The translations under genes were made by a program, and so were the position numbers. Below are positions 41,601-51,400 of a stretch of 60,000 nucleotides of DNA, in pieces. The stretch covers positions 2,575,001 through 2,635,000 of the forward strand of contig OZ037769.1 in NCBI GenBank assembly GCA_964035545.1. The letters are read 5' to 3'. This DNA comes from Bugula neritina (taxonomy: Eukaryota > Bryozoa > Gymnolaemata > Cheilostomatida > Bugulidae). Below the pieces are notes generated by a model that saw nothing but the letters and a program-made list of their open reading frames with translations, searched no databases and was not told the origin of the DNA. Position 1 is the stretch's first letter. Each line of letters opens with the position of its first letter.

Positions 41601-44600
41601 TTTTCAAGGCCTTCTTTCCTATAGAAACTTAAATTTAATTCATGCTTTTACATTGGGGACCTGACTACTTCACTTCCTGTAGTCGGACAATTGTTTAGGT
41701 TACATCACTTGAACCATTTGCTTTTTCAAGGCCATTCTAATAAACTAAGGTAAGTATGAAGATAGACTTAAGGCTACTCTGCACTTGGTAATATAGACAG
41801 CTGTTGAAACGACTCACTACCCAACTGGGTCATGCTGGGCAACTCTCTATACGGCAATCTGCAAGTAGAAGTTGTGCTACCAAAACCAAAGGTTTTCTGT
41901 CGCCTGTTGCTTTGCTTTGGGGTTCACATTTAAGTGCAGTGGTGGAGAAATTGAGATAGCCTAAGTTCTAAAGTCTTAATAGTTATCGGGAGAACATAGC
42001 TTTACCTGCTATGTTTTCTTTTCTGGAGGCTTTTCCGAATTTCTCCATTAATGCGCTTAACTCAGGATTTACATAATCCAGGCCGTGTGATGTTTTTACA
42101 CTGCATTAATATTTTATAAAGTTATTAATATTTTAAAAATTATCATATATGGAGGCAAAAAATGACATTTAGTTATAATTTAACTTCCCATAATATATTT
42201 GACCATCGCCCTTGTTTCACCCTTTCAATATGAATTGTCTTTCACACACATATCTTTCTGTCAGTTAATCTCATGACATGTAATGATATAAACAATTATT
42301 GGATGCCAAATACTTCCAATAGGGTTTCTGTCAAAGGTTTTACGCAGACAATTGGCTACTGGTATGTTGACGTCTTATATGTGGGCTGTAGTTTTTGAGG
42401 GGTTAAAGGTTCAGGGGTTCCACCCTTACATTACAGTAGAAATGCAGCTTACGCCTACTCTTTGTCACCATGACTCAAATTAAAGTTTTTATTTATTCAA
42501 ACTGAGGTATTGCTATCAGTTGTTCATATCACGATGTAATGCATCTTCTCGTATCATCTGACACCCTGTTGACCTATAGTCATCAATGTATTGGTTGGTG
42601 TCATACCCCCTATTCACACTTACCGTATCGGTAACAGCAAATATTAGCCATTTTTAATGTGTCCTTGCTGAAGGTTTCAAAGTCCGCTATTAGGTACGAT
42701 CTATGACACTTCATTGGACAATTATATCTAATGAATTAACGCAAAAGTTTTTCTGTCCAATAGGAGTCCGCCGCAACTTATTTGAATCAAGCAGTGCTTG
42801 ATCCTACCGTACCGCAACAGGAAGCTCAGACATTTGAAAAAATGGCTGATATTTGCTGTTACGGCGTACGATACGGTAAGTGTGAATAGGGGGATACAGT
42901 TGACTGGAACAGTTTTTTGTTACAGCTTTTTTGTATTTTGGCTTTTTTCCCTTTGGCGTTTGGCACTGAGGTTGGAATTATATGGAGGTTTCATTAACTA
43001 AACTTTCAGGATATCCTGCTATGCTAATGAATGGCCTTGTCAGTGGTCAATTAGCATTGATAGCCAGTCTCACATTGGTTTGCTGGTTGGTAGAGGTTGG
43101 GAAGGTCATATGACTCTGTTCAAGGTGATCTCTACACCATCAGTGCTGTTATAATCACACTATAAATGAGTGTAACTATTGCCTATATGCTTACATGCTT
43201 ACATACATGTAATAGAGATTATTTTCGTATTTTTATCCTCAAAACTGAATATGGAGTTGTGTGAATAAATTATCTAGGTCATGTATTAGTTACAGCTACT
43301 ACTCCATTCTTCAATTAAACAGTTAATGAAACATTTTTCACAAAAGTTTCCAACGATATTATTGATAAAAGTAGTTTATCTGGTTACCCTGGTTTCCTGT
43401 AGTTACTATGGTAACCCTTGTTTTCTGTAGTTACCATGGTAACCCTTGTTTAATGTAGTTGCCATGGTAACCCTTGTTTCCTGTAGTTACTGTGGTTATC
43501 TGCAAATATCAGGATGGTTATCTGATGCTGTTCATTATCTAGTGACTAATACATATTTTTGTGTAGGTTCTTATCTTATAGGTAGCTAATAAACAGTAAG
43601 TGAACACTTTTTTCTATTACAGACTAAGGCTGATAAATTTTTCTATGTATGTAAATAGGGTGGAAATAGCTACATGAATAACTTTTCACTATAAAAGTTT
43701 AAAGTTTCTACACCAACCAGATGATTGTAATATACTATATGGTTGTAATATACTATATGATTGTAATATACTATATGATTGTAATGTACTATATGATTGT
43801 AATATACTATATGATTGTAATGTACTATATAATTGTAATGTACTATATGATTGTAATATACTATATGATTGTAATATACTATATGATTGTAATATACTAT
43901 ATGATTGTAATGTACTATATTATTGTAATGGACTACATGTATATGATTGTAATATATATCTTTAGACTTGGAGGAGCTGAAGTAGATGTAAGAAAGAACA
44001 ATGCAGTGAGAGGTGAGGTGAAGCTGTTACATCATAACGAATAAATGTAGTACTGAGTGCAAATAGTTTCCATTGATAAAATACTTGGAATTCCATTCAT
44101 AAAGGATGTCTCATTCGTGAACAGGAAACTGGAGTGTTCCTGATAATATTTAGTTTCTTTATTTAAGGATAACTTTTCCATTATTCACACTACATTACTT
44201 TATCTGCTCTGCTATTTAAGGAATGTAAACTAAGTGACTGGTAAACTGTTAAGTATTTCATATGAATATATCAGTTCAGTGTAGGTGTGTATATCTAAGA
44301 TAACTTGTAGCCTATCAAATTTACTCACTCATCAACTATTCAAGGCCATCTGGTATTATACTCAGACACTCATTATACTATAACTTTTTTCTTGCAGTTC
44401 TGTGTTTGTGTTTTCTGTCCATCTTTTTGCCACTTACCAAATGTGTTATCTAGAGACTAAGATAGTTCAATAGTCTAGATATTTCAGTAACCCAAGTTCT
44501 TCAATTTTCTTAATATAATGTAGGTTTAAATTCGTATGAAAATATAATTACATTTCTCATCGAAAACACTGACTTCTCTCCAACACTGCCCTATATTTCA

Positions 44601-45096
44601 ACTGATGGTTGTTGTGTTGTTTAAAATATAAAAGATTGCATCTCTGTGTTGTAACCTAAGAAACAGTACATGCATTGAAAGGTTAACAAAACATGAATGA
44701 ATATAAACTTATCTTAGTTACACAGTTTTTATTATAGTTGCTGAACTCTATCCAAACAGCATAATATAATATGATTGGTTTATGTAAACAAACTTCATTC
44801 ATAAGTTATTGCGTCATTAGCAGCATTGTGTACAATAGTGAATAGCTTTTGTAGTGAGCAAAACATTTGAATAACACAATAAATACATTATTTGCTATCA
44901 CTAGGTGGGCAGTATATTGTTATTGCAATTGTTATACTATTATTTTATTATAATATATTAATAGACTAAGGTTCTATAAAATGGGGTGATGTCTTTCTGT
45001 ACTACATAGCCTAAAATCCTAAACATTACTAAATAATTTAAACTCTCCTTTGCTTTTATTATATACAAACCTTGAAACAACCTTGTACACAAATTG

Positions 45097-45131
<35 letters not shown>

Positions 45132-46932
45132 TATTATAATGATCAATTCTTACAGGCTCAAAAACAACACTGGATGCTCATTCTATATACAGTAACGCTG
45201 GAATAGAGACGTTCTACAGAAGCCATGCTACTCAGTTCGGTATTGAATCTAGAAGTTCTGGCCCTGCAAATCTCATAGCCCTGGTAACGCAGCTCTTTTC
45301 TTTATACTAATTACCTCTATCCATATCCCTATAGTTTAAGGGTGCATCTTCAAGTCTAAATAATAACAAGAGATCTGTGCTGGGTTTTCATGGCTGGAAA
45401 GTTTACAAAAAAAGTAATTCTTACAGCAAAAAAAACATCTGTGTTGATAATAAAGCAGCGTCAAAGTAGCATGTTTTCTTTTTTAAAACACTTCTGGACA
45501 AAATTAGATTTGTAAACAGGCTGGTGGTTCAGTTTATATCATCAGTTAAGACTTGTAAGTTTGAAAAAAACTTATTCATTAGACATTTCTAAAACTGTGC
45601 CTTTGCTAACAGAATATTCTGCTCTCCTATAATGCATTGTTAGTTATTAATCTATAGTCAGCAATATTAAGCATTGAATCAGGCCACTAAACAGGCCACA
45701 AATCAGGCCACATATCATACCACAATACTATAACACAATAATACTGTATTTATAGTGCGTCACTGCAGCTATGTAGATTTGTTTATAAATGTTTACGGAT
45801 AACCAGTGTTTAAACAAATGATTATGGTTTAGCCTCAAAGCCCAAATGATTATAACTATTCAAACATTGCTGAGTATAATAGTCGCTGTTTTAAAAATTT
45901 GCCTAATTTAAATATTAAATTAATTTACTTCTTTGAAATAGTATTAAAATTTATTGTTGGCTGAAAAACTGGTAAAATATTGTTTTCAGAGCTTTTAATT
46001 AGGATTTCACCGAATTCTATTCGAATATTTTTAACCTGGCCTTTATTTTACTGTGCTATATATAGGCCCCATCTGCTATGCACCTTAATAAAAAGATAAA
46101 TCCATTAAATGCTTAAACTTTAAAATTATAGTTTTTTTTAGAAATTTTGTTGTTGTAAATGAACTTTCTATGAATGTAGTTTCTATAGTGTAATTTGTTG
46201 CTATCAATCTCTACCACAGTTGTACGGTTTTCAATTACAATGCTTTGCTTAAATCCACATTATTTAATAATGTTAATATACCAAACTACAGGGGTGTAGT
46301 ATGAGTACAGGGGTGTAGTAGGAGTATACAAGGGGTGTAGTATGAGTACAGGGGGTGTAGAATCTTTGTAGAGCAAGCTTAGACACATGTCCAACAGACT
46401 TGTGAATATTCCACACTTGTTTATGGAGAGCTCCTTGTTCCATAGTAAAAAACACAGAGAAATAGGTTGGTTTATAATAATAATTACACTAGATGTATCA
46501 ATAATATTATTATTATTGATACATCTAGTATAATATTACTGTATATTATTCATGTTATTATTAATACTGCCAGAATTTAATAACCTTACCATGTGGTAAC
46601 ATGTGGTAGATTAATTTATTTGTTACATATCACAGACATAAAAACACGTTGCGAAATTCAGTGTAAATACTGGCTATAATAAGCAAACATAAGCAAAAAT
46701 AAAGAAAGAAAAAAAGTCAGAACTCTGTTGGATTATTTAAAATAAAACATCATTTAAAGTATTTACAAGGTGTTGTAAGAGCTATCTCTGGCCCATGCCC
46801 CTTTACATTTAGTAGTACCTTCGCTTTGAGTTTTACTTTATTTTAATATATCTTACCCACAATTCTCTGGTTCCTGAAATGTATTATAATTTTGTTTTAT
46901 TTTAGTTCAGGTGTTTAAAGGCAACCATTTGA
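33739..46932 (+). CDS. unrecognised protein with one EF-hand-like segment
   Basis: Firm exons: 34726-34806, 35172-35219, 36484-36579, 40531-40744, 41073-41188, 41281-41468, 43966-44012, 45156-45283 and 46906-46932 (TGA). Phases agree throughout and give 315 codons. A candidate first exon, 33739-33801 (MAACEQTTPYGYQIK), keeps frame but has a weak donor (GTACAG). The N-terminus is Ser/Asn/Arg-rich. Exon 40531 encodes LEFLDKLYKTLTHDEQ-like helices and a loop DVDDDMSLGLYDF that fits an EF-hand pattern with Asp at the last ligand position. Hydrophobic helices follow (HALLFTALSQLCLL), then a Phe-rich segment. The C-terminal exons look disordered. Calcium binding is inference from one loop. The family is not recognised. 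The introns are unusually rich in transposons and satellites. Confidence 0.75.
34092..34220. mobile_element. short MITE copy (GTGCAG family), diverged
   Basis: It shares CCCAAGTTCTTCAATTTTCT, an internal CATGAGAACA box and ACACAGGCTTTTC with the copies at 39826 and 44474. The terminal repeats are worn, so the limits are approximate. Confidence 0.5.
34334..34352. repeat. poly-G run of about 19
   Basis: An uninterrupted G tract in an AT-rich spacer. Similar C or G runs occur at 39242, 39469 and 59651. Lengths may be inaccurate in an assembly. Confidence 0.9.
34885..35010 (-). mobile_element. possible tRNA-derived SINE
   Basis: On the minus strand CATGGGTTGGAGTCCCGC resembles a T arm with B box, preceded by a GGCCAAGTAAGTGTCGG anticodon-like part and followed by a non-tRNA body (TGGTGGTGTCAAAAAGGG). 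It lies in an intron of the EF-hand-like gene. Confidence 0.4.
35522..35622. ncRNA. compact hairpin, 44-bp arms and 13-nt loop (candidate small-RNA precursor)
   Basis: Arms 35522-35565 and 35579-35622 are complementary at all but three positions. Two of the three differences become G:U pairs only if the minus strand is transcribed. Size and loop fit a pre-miRNA or a miniature foldback. No mature sequence is recognised, so the RNA call is tentative. It is intronic in the EF-hand-like gene. Confidence 0.4.
36685..38383. mobile_element. foldback DNA transposon with about 430-bp inverted arms
   Basis: The left arm 36685 to about 37108 and right arm about 37926-38383 are near-identical inverted copies. 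Each arm begins with CAATATTCCGAAGG and a tandem array of a 16-bp unit (GAAGGTCCATTAGTCC), four copies at the left and five at the right. The direct repeat GAGTCACTTG flanks the element at 36675-36684 and 38384-38393. Long arms and a 9-10-bp duplication are most like MULE-type foldback elements, but the superfamily is not certain. No transposase is encoded. Confidence 0.85.
38540..38603. repeat. AT dinucleotide microsatellite, about 32 repeats
   Basis: A perfect (AT)n run just right of the foldback element. A similar one is at 45097-45134. Confidence 0.97.
39530..39755. repeat. diverged tandem duplication, period about 126 bp
   Basis: Two copies share TATAATGATAC, CTCTCTTTAGAGATA and GGGTGTCGA in order, about 126 bp apart. 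C runs lie immediately upstream. Confidence 0.7.
39826..39975. mobile_element. MITE, about 150 bp, TA-flanked
   Basis: The ends TAGGTGCAGTGGTGGAGAA and (as complement) TAGGTGCAGTAACAGAGAA form terminal inverted repeats next to TA. The interior has CATGAGAACATG and ACACAGGCTTTTCTC. It is the best-preserved member of a family with copies near 34092, 41931, 44474 and 49683. Confidence 0.7.
40325..40500. repeat. ATATATTATAGT-type AT satellite
   Basis: Imperfect repeats of about 12-24 bp with TATATTATAGTATATATTC, ending 30 bp before the acceptor of exon 40531. Confidence 0.85.
40795..41070. repeat. TACTCTACATACTATA minisatellite filling an intron
   Basis: Imperfect units built from ACTCTACATACTATATACT occupy almost all of the intron between exons 40531-40744 and 41073-41188, up to the acceptor. 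Confidence 0.9.
41931..42059. mobile_element. MITE, 129 bp, same family as 39826
   Basis: The ends TAAGTGCAGTGGTGGAGAA and (as complement) TAAGCGCATTAATGGAGAA are inverted repeats at TA. The interior resembles the other copies but is shorter. Confidence 0.65.
42606..42893. mobile_element. MITE, 288 bp, with about 50-bp terminal inverted repeats
   Basis: Both ends read CCCCCTATTCACACTTACCG inwards, followed by GTAACAGCAAATAT and CAGCCATTTTT in inverted orientation. ATA flanks both sides (42603-42605 and 42894-42896), consistent with a 3-bp target duplication. A PIF/Harbinger-like origin is a guess. It is intronic in the EF-hand-like gene. Confidence 0.8.
43374..43500. repeat. 28-bp minisatellite containing X-box-like palindromes
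   Basis: About four copies of a 28-bp unit with GTTACTATGGTAAC (43402-43415), GTTACCATGGTAAC (43430-43443), GTTGCCATGGTAAC (43458-43471) and a decayed copy at 43486. Between them lies CCTTGTTTCCTGTA. The 14-mers match the known RFX-family X-box pattern (GTNRCC, 0-3 spacer, RGYAAC). Confidence 0.9.
43718..43960. repeat. 18-bp minisatellite abutting a splice acceptor
   Basis: About 13 copies of TGATTGTAATATACTATA end a few bases before the acceptor of the 47-nt exon 43966-44012. The array is open in one frame and gives a false reading frame that runs into the exon. Confidence 0.95.
44474..44590. mobile_element. diverged copy of the short MITE family
   Basis: It contains CCCAAGTTCTTCAATTTTCT and TACATTTCTC...AAACACTGACTTCTC in the same order as the copy at 34092. 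The ends are indistinct. Confidence 0.5.
46290..46358. repeat. short GGGGTGTAGTATGAGTACA repeat, 4 copies
   Basis: Imperfect 17-22-bp units in the last intron of the EF-hand-like gene. Confidence 0.8.
46488..46530. repeat. perfect hairpin, about 19-bp arms
   Basis: ACTAGATGTATCAATAATA is followed after about 5 nt by its exact complement. The structure is self-complementary and AT-rich, and its function is unknown. Confidence 0.85.
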
Positions 46933-47204
46933 AGATTTGGCAGTTCGACTTCTCAACTTCAAGCCATTCTATCGTGTGAGCCCAGACAATCCTGTAAAAT
47001 GTATAGTTATTGGCTATATCATACAAAGATTTCTATTGGTGGAAAGCCTCAAAAACATTTCTCTCAAATTTAAGAAGGAAACACTAGTAGTGCTTATTTT
47101 TATGGTGCTACTATGTGATGGTATTCTTCAATTCAATGCTCATCAGTTTGATAGATAATTGGTGTGATTTATTTATTTAGTAGCTTTTGCAAATCTATCT
47201 ATTT

Positions 47205-47210
47205 AATAAA
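47205..47210 (+). terminator. polyadenylation signal of the EF-hand-like gene
   Basis: AATAAA lies about 270 nt after TGA 46932. The following 47220-48230 spacer is AT-rich, with no supported gene. Confidence 0.6.
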
Positions 47211-48229
47211 ACTCTTTCACAAGTGACCTTGGCTTTTACACCTTCCTGTTTGCAATAATATAACAAATAATAAAGTAACTATAACGAATGATATTATAGT
47301 AACTGAAAAAATATCTTTAAAAATCATTTCCTGGCTTCATGTTTTTATTTAAATACGTTCTCTATACAATCTTCATATATGTATGCTGTGAAGCTCTAGT
47401 TTACGATTTGAGGAGCAAACTTCATTAAACAGGAAAAAACATGAAGAAACCTTTTCTCTCATCAAGGTGTTATATTGTTATCTAAAATATTCTGCTAGTT
47501 GTGGTGCTCAACCATAAAACTGACATCACAATCAATGATTGGCTTTATTTACTGGTTACTTACAATATAAATAATACAGATTATGTTATAATTATGCTTA
47601 TTTATTATTGTTCTGATGTAAAACCTTTGTCTCAATTAGTGAACATAAGATCCATAAAAATTAATATTCAAACATGGGTGGTCCTAATAATGATCTCATC
47701 AGCTAGTTGTGAAGATGTAAGGATGTTCTATTAACCTACAATGTGAAAAATATGTTCAAGGTGATTGAATTGCACTAACCTTTGGTTGGATCAACACTCA
47801 AAATGTACAATATGCAAATAATGCACAATGCATGTTCTAAACTCTGAAGTCTATAAGCAGAGGTGTAAATGACCACATTTTATGTATTTTCGAAATTGCC
47901 TCTGATTTAATTTAATTTTCTACTTGGCAAACTTAAACATCAATAATTTGCCCAACAGTTATTTATTTAAAGTGTTGCACACCCAAAGTTCAAGGCAATT
48001 ATCTAAAGTTGTTCAATTTTGTCAGATTACCTAGCTTGTTACTCCGATACTGATGGTAATGGGCAGCGGGTAGGTTATTTATCCAAGGATGGGGCTCAGT
48101 TGTGAACCGTGCACATAACTAGTTTAGTTGGCAATCTTATTTTTACTCAAAAAATAGCTTTGGCCTTTGTAGATAGGTGGAGTAAATATTATATGCAATC
48201 AAATTTCTCACATGTAGCATTCACATAAG

Positions 48230-48430
48230 AGAAGGCAACTGCGCAAGATCAGAATACACGCGAAGAAGACCCTCCAATCACGGCCAAACGCCATTGAACT
48301 TATAGTTTTAGTTCATTGGCCACGCCTACTACTCAAACGCACGTTTGAGTAAACGCTAATAGTAATAGTAATACCAATTCATGTGATCGGCCACGTTTCA
48401 TCATTATGATTGTTTGAATCATCCATTGGC
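48230..48430 (+). promoter_or_regulatory. probable CREBRF promoter region
   Basis: A less AT-rich, CpG-containing island holds three inverted CCAAT-type motifs (ATTGGCC near 48315 and 48425, and ATCGGCC near 48386) and CACGCC. It sits directly before the first candidate exon. No clear TATA box is seen. Confidence 0.4.
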
Positions 48431-48455
48431 CATTGCTATTTTATTTTATAGCTAC

Positions 48456-51400
48456 ATGATGGAAAAATTGAGAATAACAACAATGATTTTTAAGCCTTGC
48501 TTTTTCTGTGAAGGGACATTCGCCGTCACTATTGATATTGTTCCCGTCGCTCTTTTTATAAAATTCTTTGTTCGGGGTGATTCCCAGACGAAGGTAAGTC
48601 AATTTCATTGTGATTTATGACTATCACTATGTGACATATTATTTATATATTTTTTATTATCAACATTATATTTATTGTCAGTCATTCTCATTGTCATGGT
48701 CACTACCATTACCATAGTATGTCTATGGTAATTATCAAGTATAACGTTAACTACAGGACTATTAGTATAAGTAAAGTAAAAGTAGTATTTATAATTTAGA
48801 ATTAGTCTTGTATTAATATTAACTTTTTAACTTTCGGTCTCAATTGCAATGGTAGTGACCATGACAATGAGAATGACTGACAATAAATATAATGTTGATA
48901 ATAAAAAAATATATAAATAATATTATTTAATATAAATATTAATACTAATAATAATATTCATACTAGACCTAGTACTTAATACTAATATTAAATGTAGTAC
49001 TGCTTGCTAGCAGTGATGCTGACAGTAATACTAATTCAGTAATTGGCAATTTGTAATACTAATATTTATATTGATAGTTATAGTGACCTAAATTTTAAAG
49101 ACAATGTTTGCTAATTATTAATTGAGTTTTACTATTAAGTTTCAATTAGGCATAAAATAAGATTATATATAATTTTTCATTTTTTTCAAGGCCAGTAGTA
49201 GTACTAGTACAGTGAGTAGTAGGATTAATAGTAGCCTATATCAAATGATAAATTTACATAGAAATAGTGTTTACTTATAAATAGTAGTATCATAATTCTA
49301 TCTGTATAAAAATTTTAATAGCCCGAGTTTTTATACTTGTAATTATAGTAATAAATAAGTTGGTAAACATTTACACTGACTGGTATTATGTAAAATGGAT
49401 CTCAAAGCATGATTAATTACAATTTAATTGTATTTACAGTAGTAAAGCCACATTAACTAACGCTAGTAGCAATACTAATAATACTAATAATAAATATCAA
49501 GAGTAATGTAATCATGGAATATTTTTGAATTTTAGGAGTGTATGTTATTGGAATTTTCTGTGTTTCCTTTCCAAGTTCATTAAAGCACGATGCCATCTCC
49601 TCCACACTATTCACAGGTAATTGATTTAATCAAGATGTTCAATGTCAGTTCTAAAAGTCACTATTTTAAGAGTCACTCCATTTAAGAGCTGTAGCGAAAA
49701 AATTGAAATAGCCCAAGTTCTTTAATTTAACAAATGTTTAGTAAGGTATGCTTTGACATATAAAATGTGAATTCTAATTGGTTTAATTTATGGTTCATAT
49801 TTTGAAACCTTTTTTTTCAGTAAAAGCTCCAAACGCCAAAATTTAAGGGCTCCTTTCATTATTTTCCTATCTTTTTGAAGGAATATGTGATATATTTCTT
49901 TAATCAATTCATTATCTCACTTCTATGTTTTTTTCAGTTGGTTATTACTGATATATTTGCCATAGCTTGAGTAAATAGTTCCAGAATTGAGGAGATAACT
50001 CCTAAAGTAACAAATTTTACTTACCTATCTAATTTTTCTAATTATCATAATAAACATCTACCAATACTTTGTAGAACAACTTTATATAATATTCATGATT
50101 TCATAACATAATTGTTTGGTATTCAGTATTCACAGGTATTATCGCAGTTGTAATACAATCAATACCTCACTTGTGTATATGTAAATAATTTCACTGGTGA
50201 GAAAATATTATAGTAGGATGTTGGAGAAATTTTGCTGCATTATAATTCATACACCATTAACAAGTAGAAAGTAGTTGCAGTATTAAAACAAAATTAATTA
50301 TTTTAATAATTGCAATTTATAAATCTTGTTTTCAGTGAATCAATGCATAAACTCTCTGAGTTGTTTAAACTTGAAAAAAGTGTTTCAATTATTCATTTCA
50401 TAGTTTTAAATGTTTTAGCCCTTACCGCTGAATTAAATGCTGTGTGGAATAAAGCCAATTTTGCTTAGGCCGACTAGAGGCCAATGGCTACTAAATCTTT
50501 GTAAATCAACACCGTGCAGTTTGGCGAAGACTTAGTCATCTTTTGTCATGTTTTAGCTCTCATTTATTGCTTCTTCAAACGGACCAGTGAAGTGTGAGCA
50601 TGCTTCAACTAGATCAAACGGAGTGCTACACTCACACCACCTCGATATAGCACCGGATGAAGCGTTCGAGATGGTTGACGAAGTATTAGCTGCCAATTTC
50701 CCTGATGATCATGTTGTCCCTTTGAGTCTCCCGAATGGCGTCGTTAAGGAAGAGGCCCACGGGGCGGCCTCTTACACCACCCCGTGTTCAGTTTCTCCTC
50801 TTCATGTCTACACAAAGCCTAGTGACCTTATCAATTCGATTTCGTCTGAGGAGGAAGAGAACTTCCCTTTAGTGACCGCCCACTACGCCTCCGATTCTAA
50901 CCAACAGTCCGGTACGTTCCTTTCAAGCCAGTCTTTGAAATAGAAATTATATATCAACTTAATAATGTTCACATATTTGATTTTTTGTTTGAAGCCACAA
51001 ATCTTTGTTTAAGATCTTAAACCAGTAAAATTTGCACTTTTCTTTGATTAAACTTTGAATGACAAAAAGAAAAGCAATTGCCACATTGCTTTTTGCTTTG
51101 AAGTGAAGTGAACTTGCTCAAACAACCTGGTTGCTTTGGTTACTATACTCTCACTCAGTAAAATAATGGAGTAACTCTTTTTACTGTATGTATGATGTTT
51201 ACCCAGTTATATGATTACACCTATTTTATTTTATTGATATGATTATTAGTGAATGAATCACTATGATAATATACAGAGCATGTAATTGCTGTCATATAAT
51301 ACATAAAACGGTAAATTAGTATGTTTGATGCTGACACATCATCAAAAAATGTTGTGGGCTGTAAATACTCCAACATGTTTGATATTCTGGAGTGATTCAA

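Noticed and set aside
43721-44044. Open frame of repeated MIVIYY units
   Set aside because: It is the 18-bp minisatellite running into a real 47-nt exon. The genuine exon starts at 43966.
49536-49616. Exon-like 81-nt stretch (TTTTAG before, GTAATT after) in the first CREBRF intron
   Set aside because: In the phase required by flanking exons it has a stop. In its open phase it would end the next exon early. It might be a UTR exon, but that cannot be supported.
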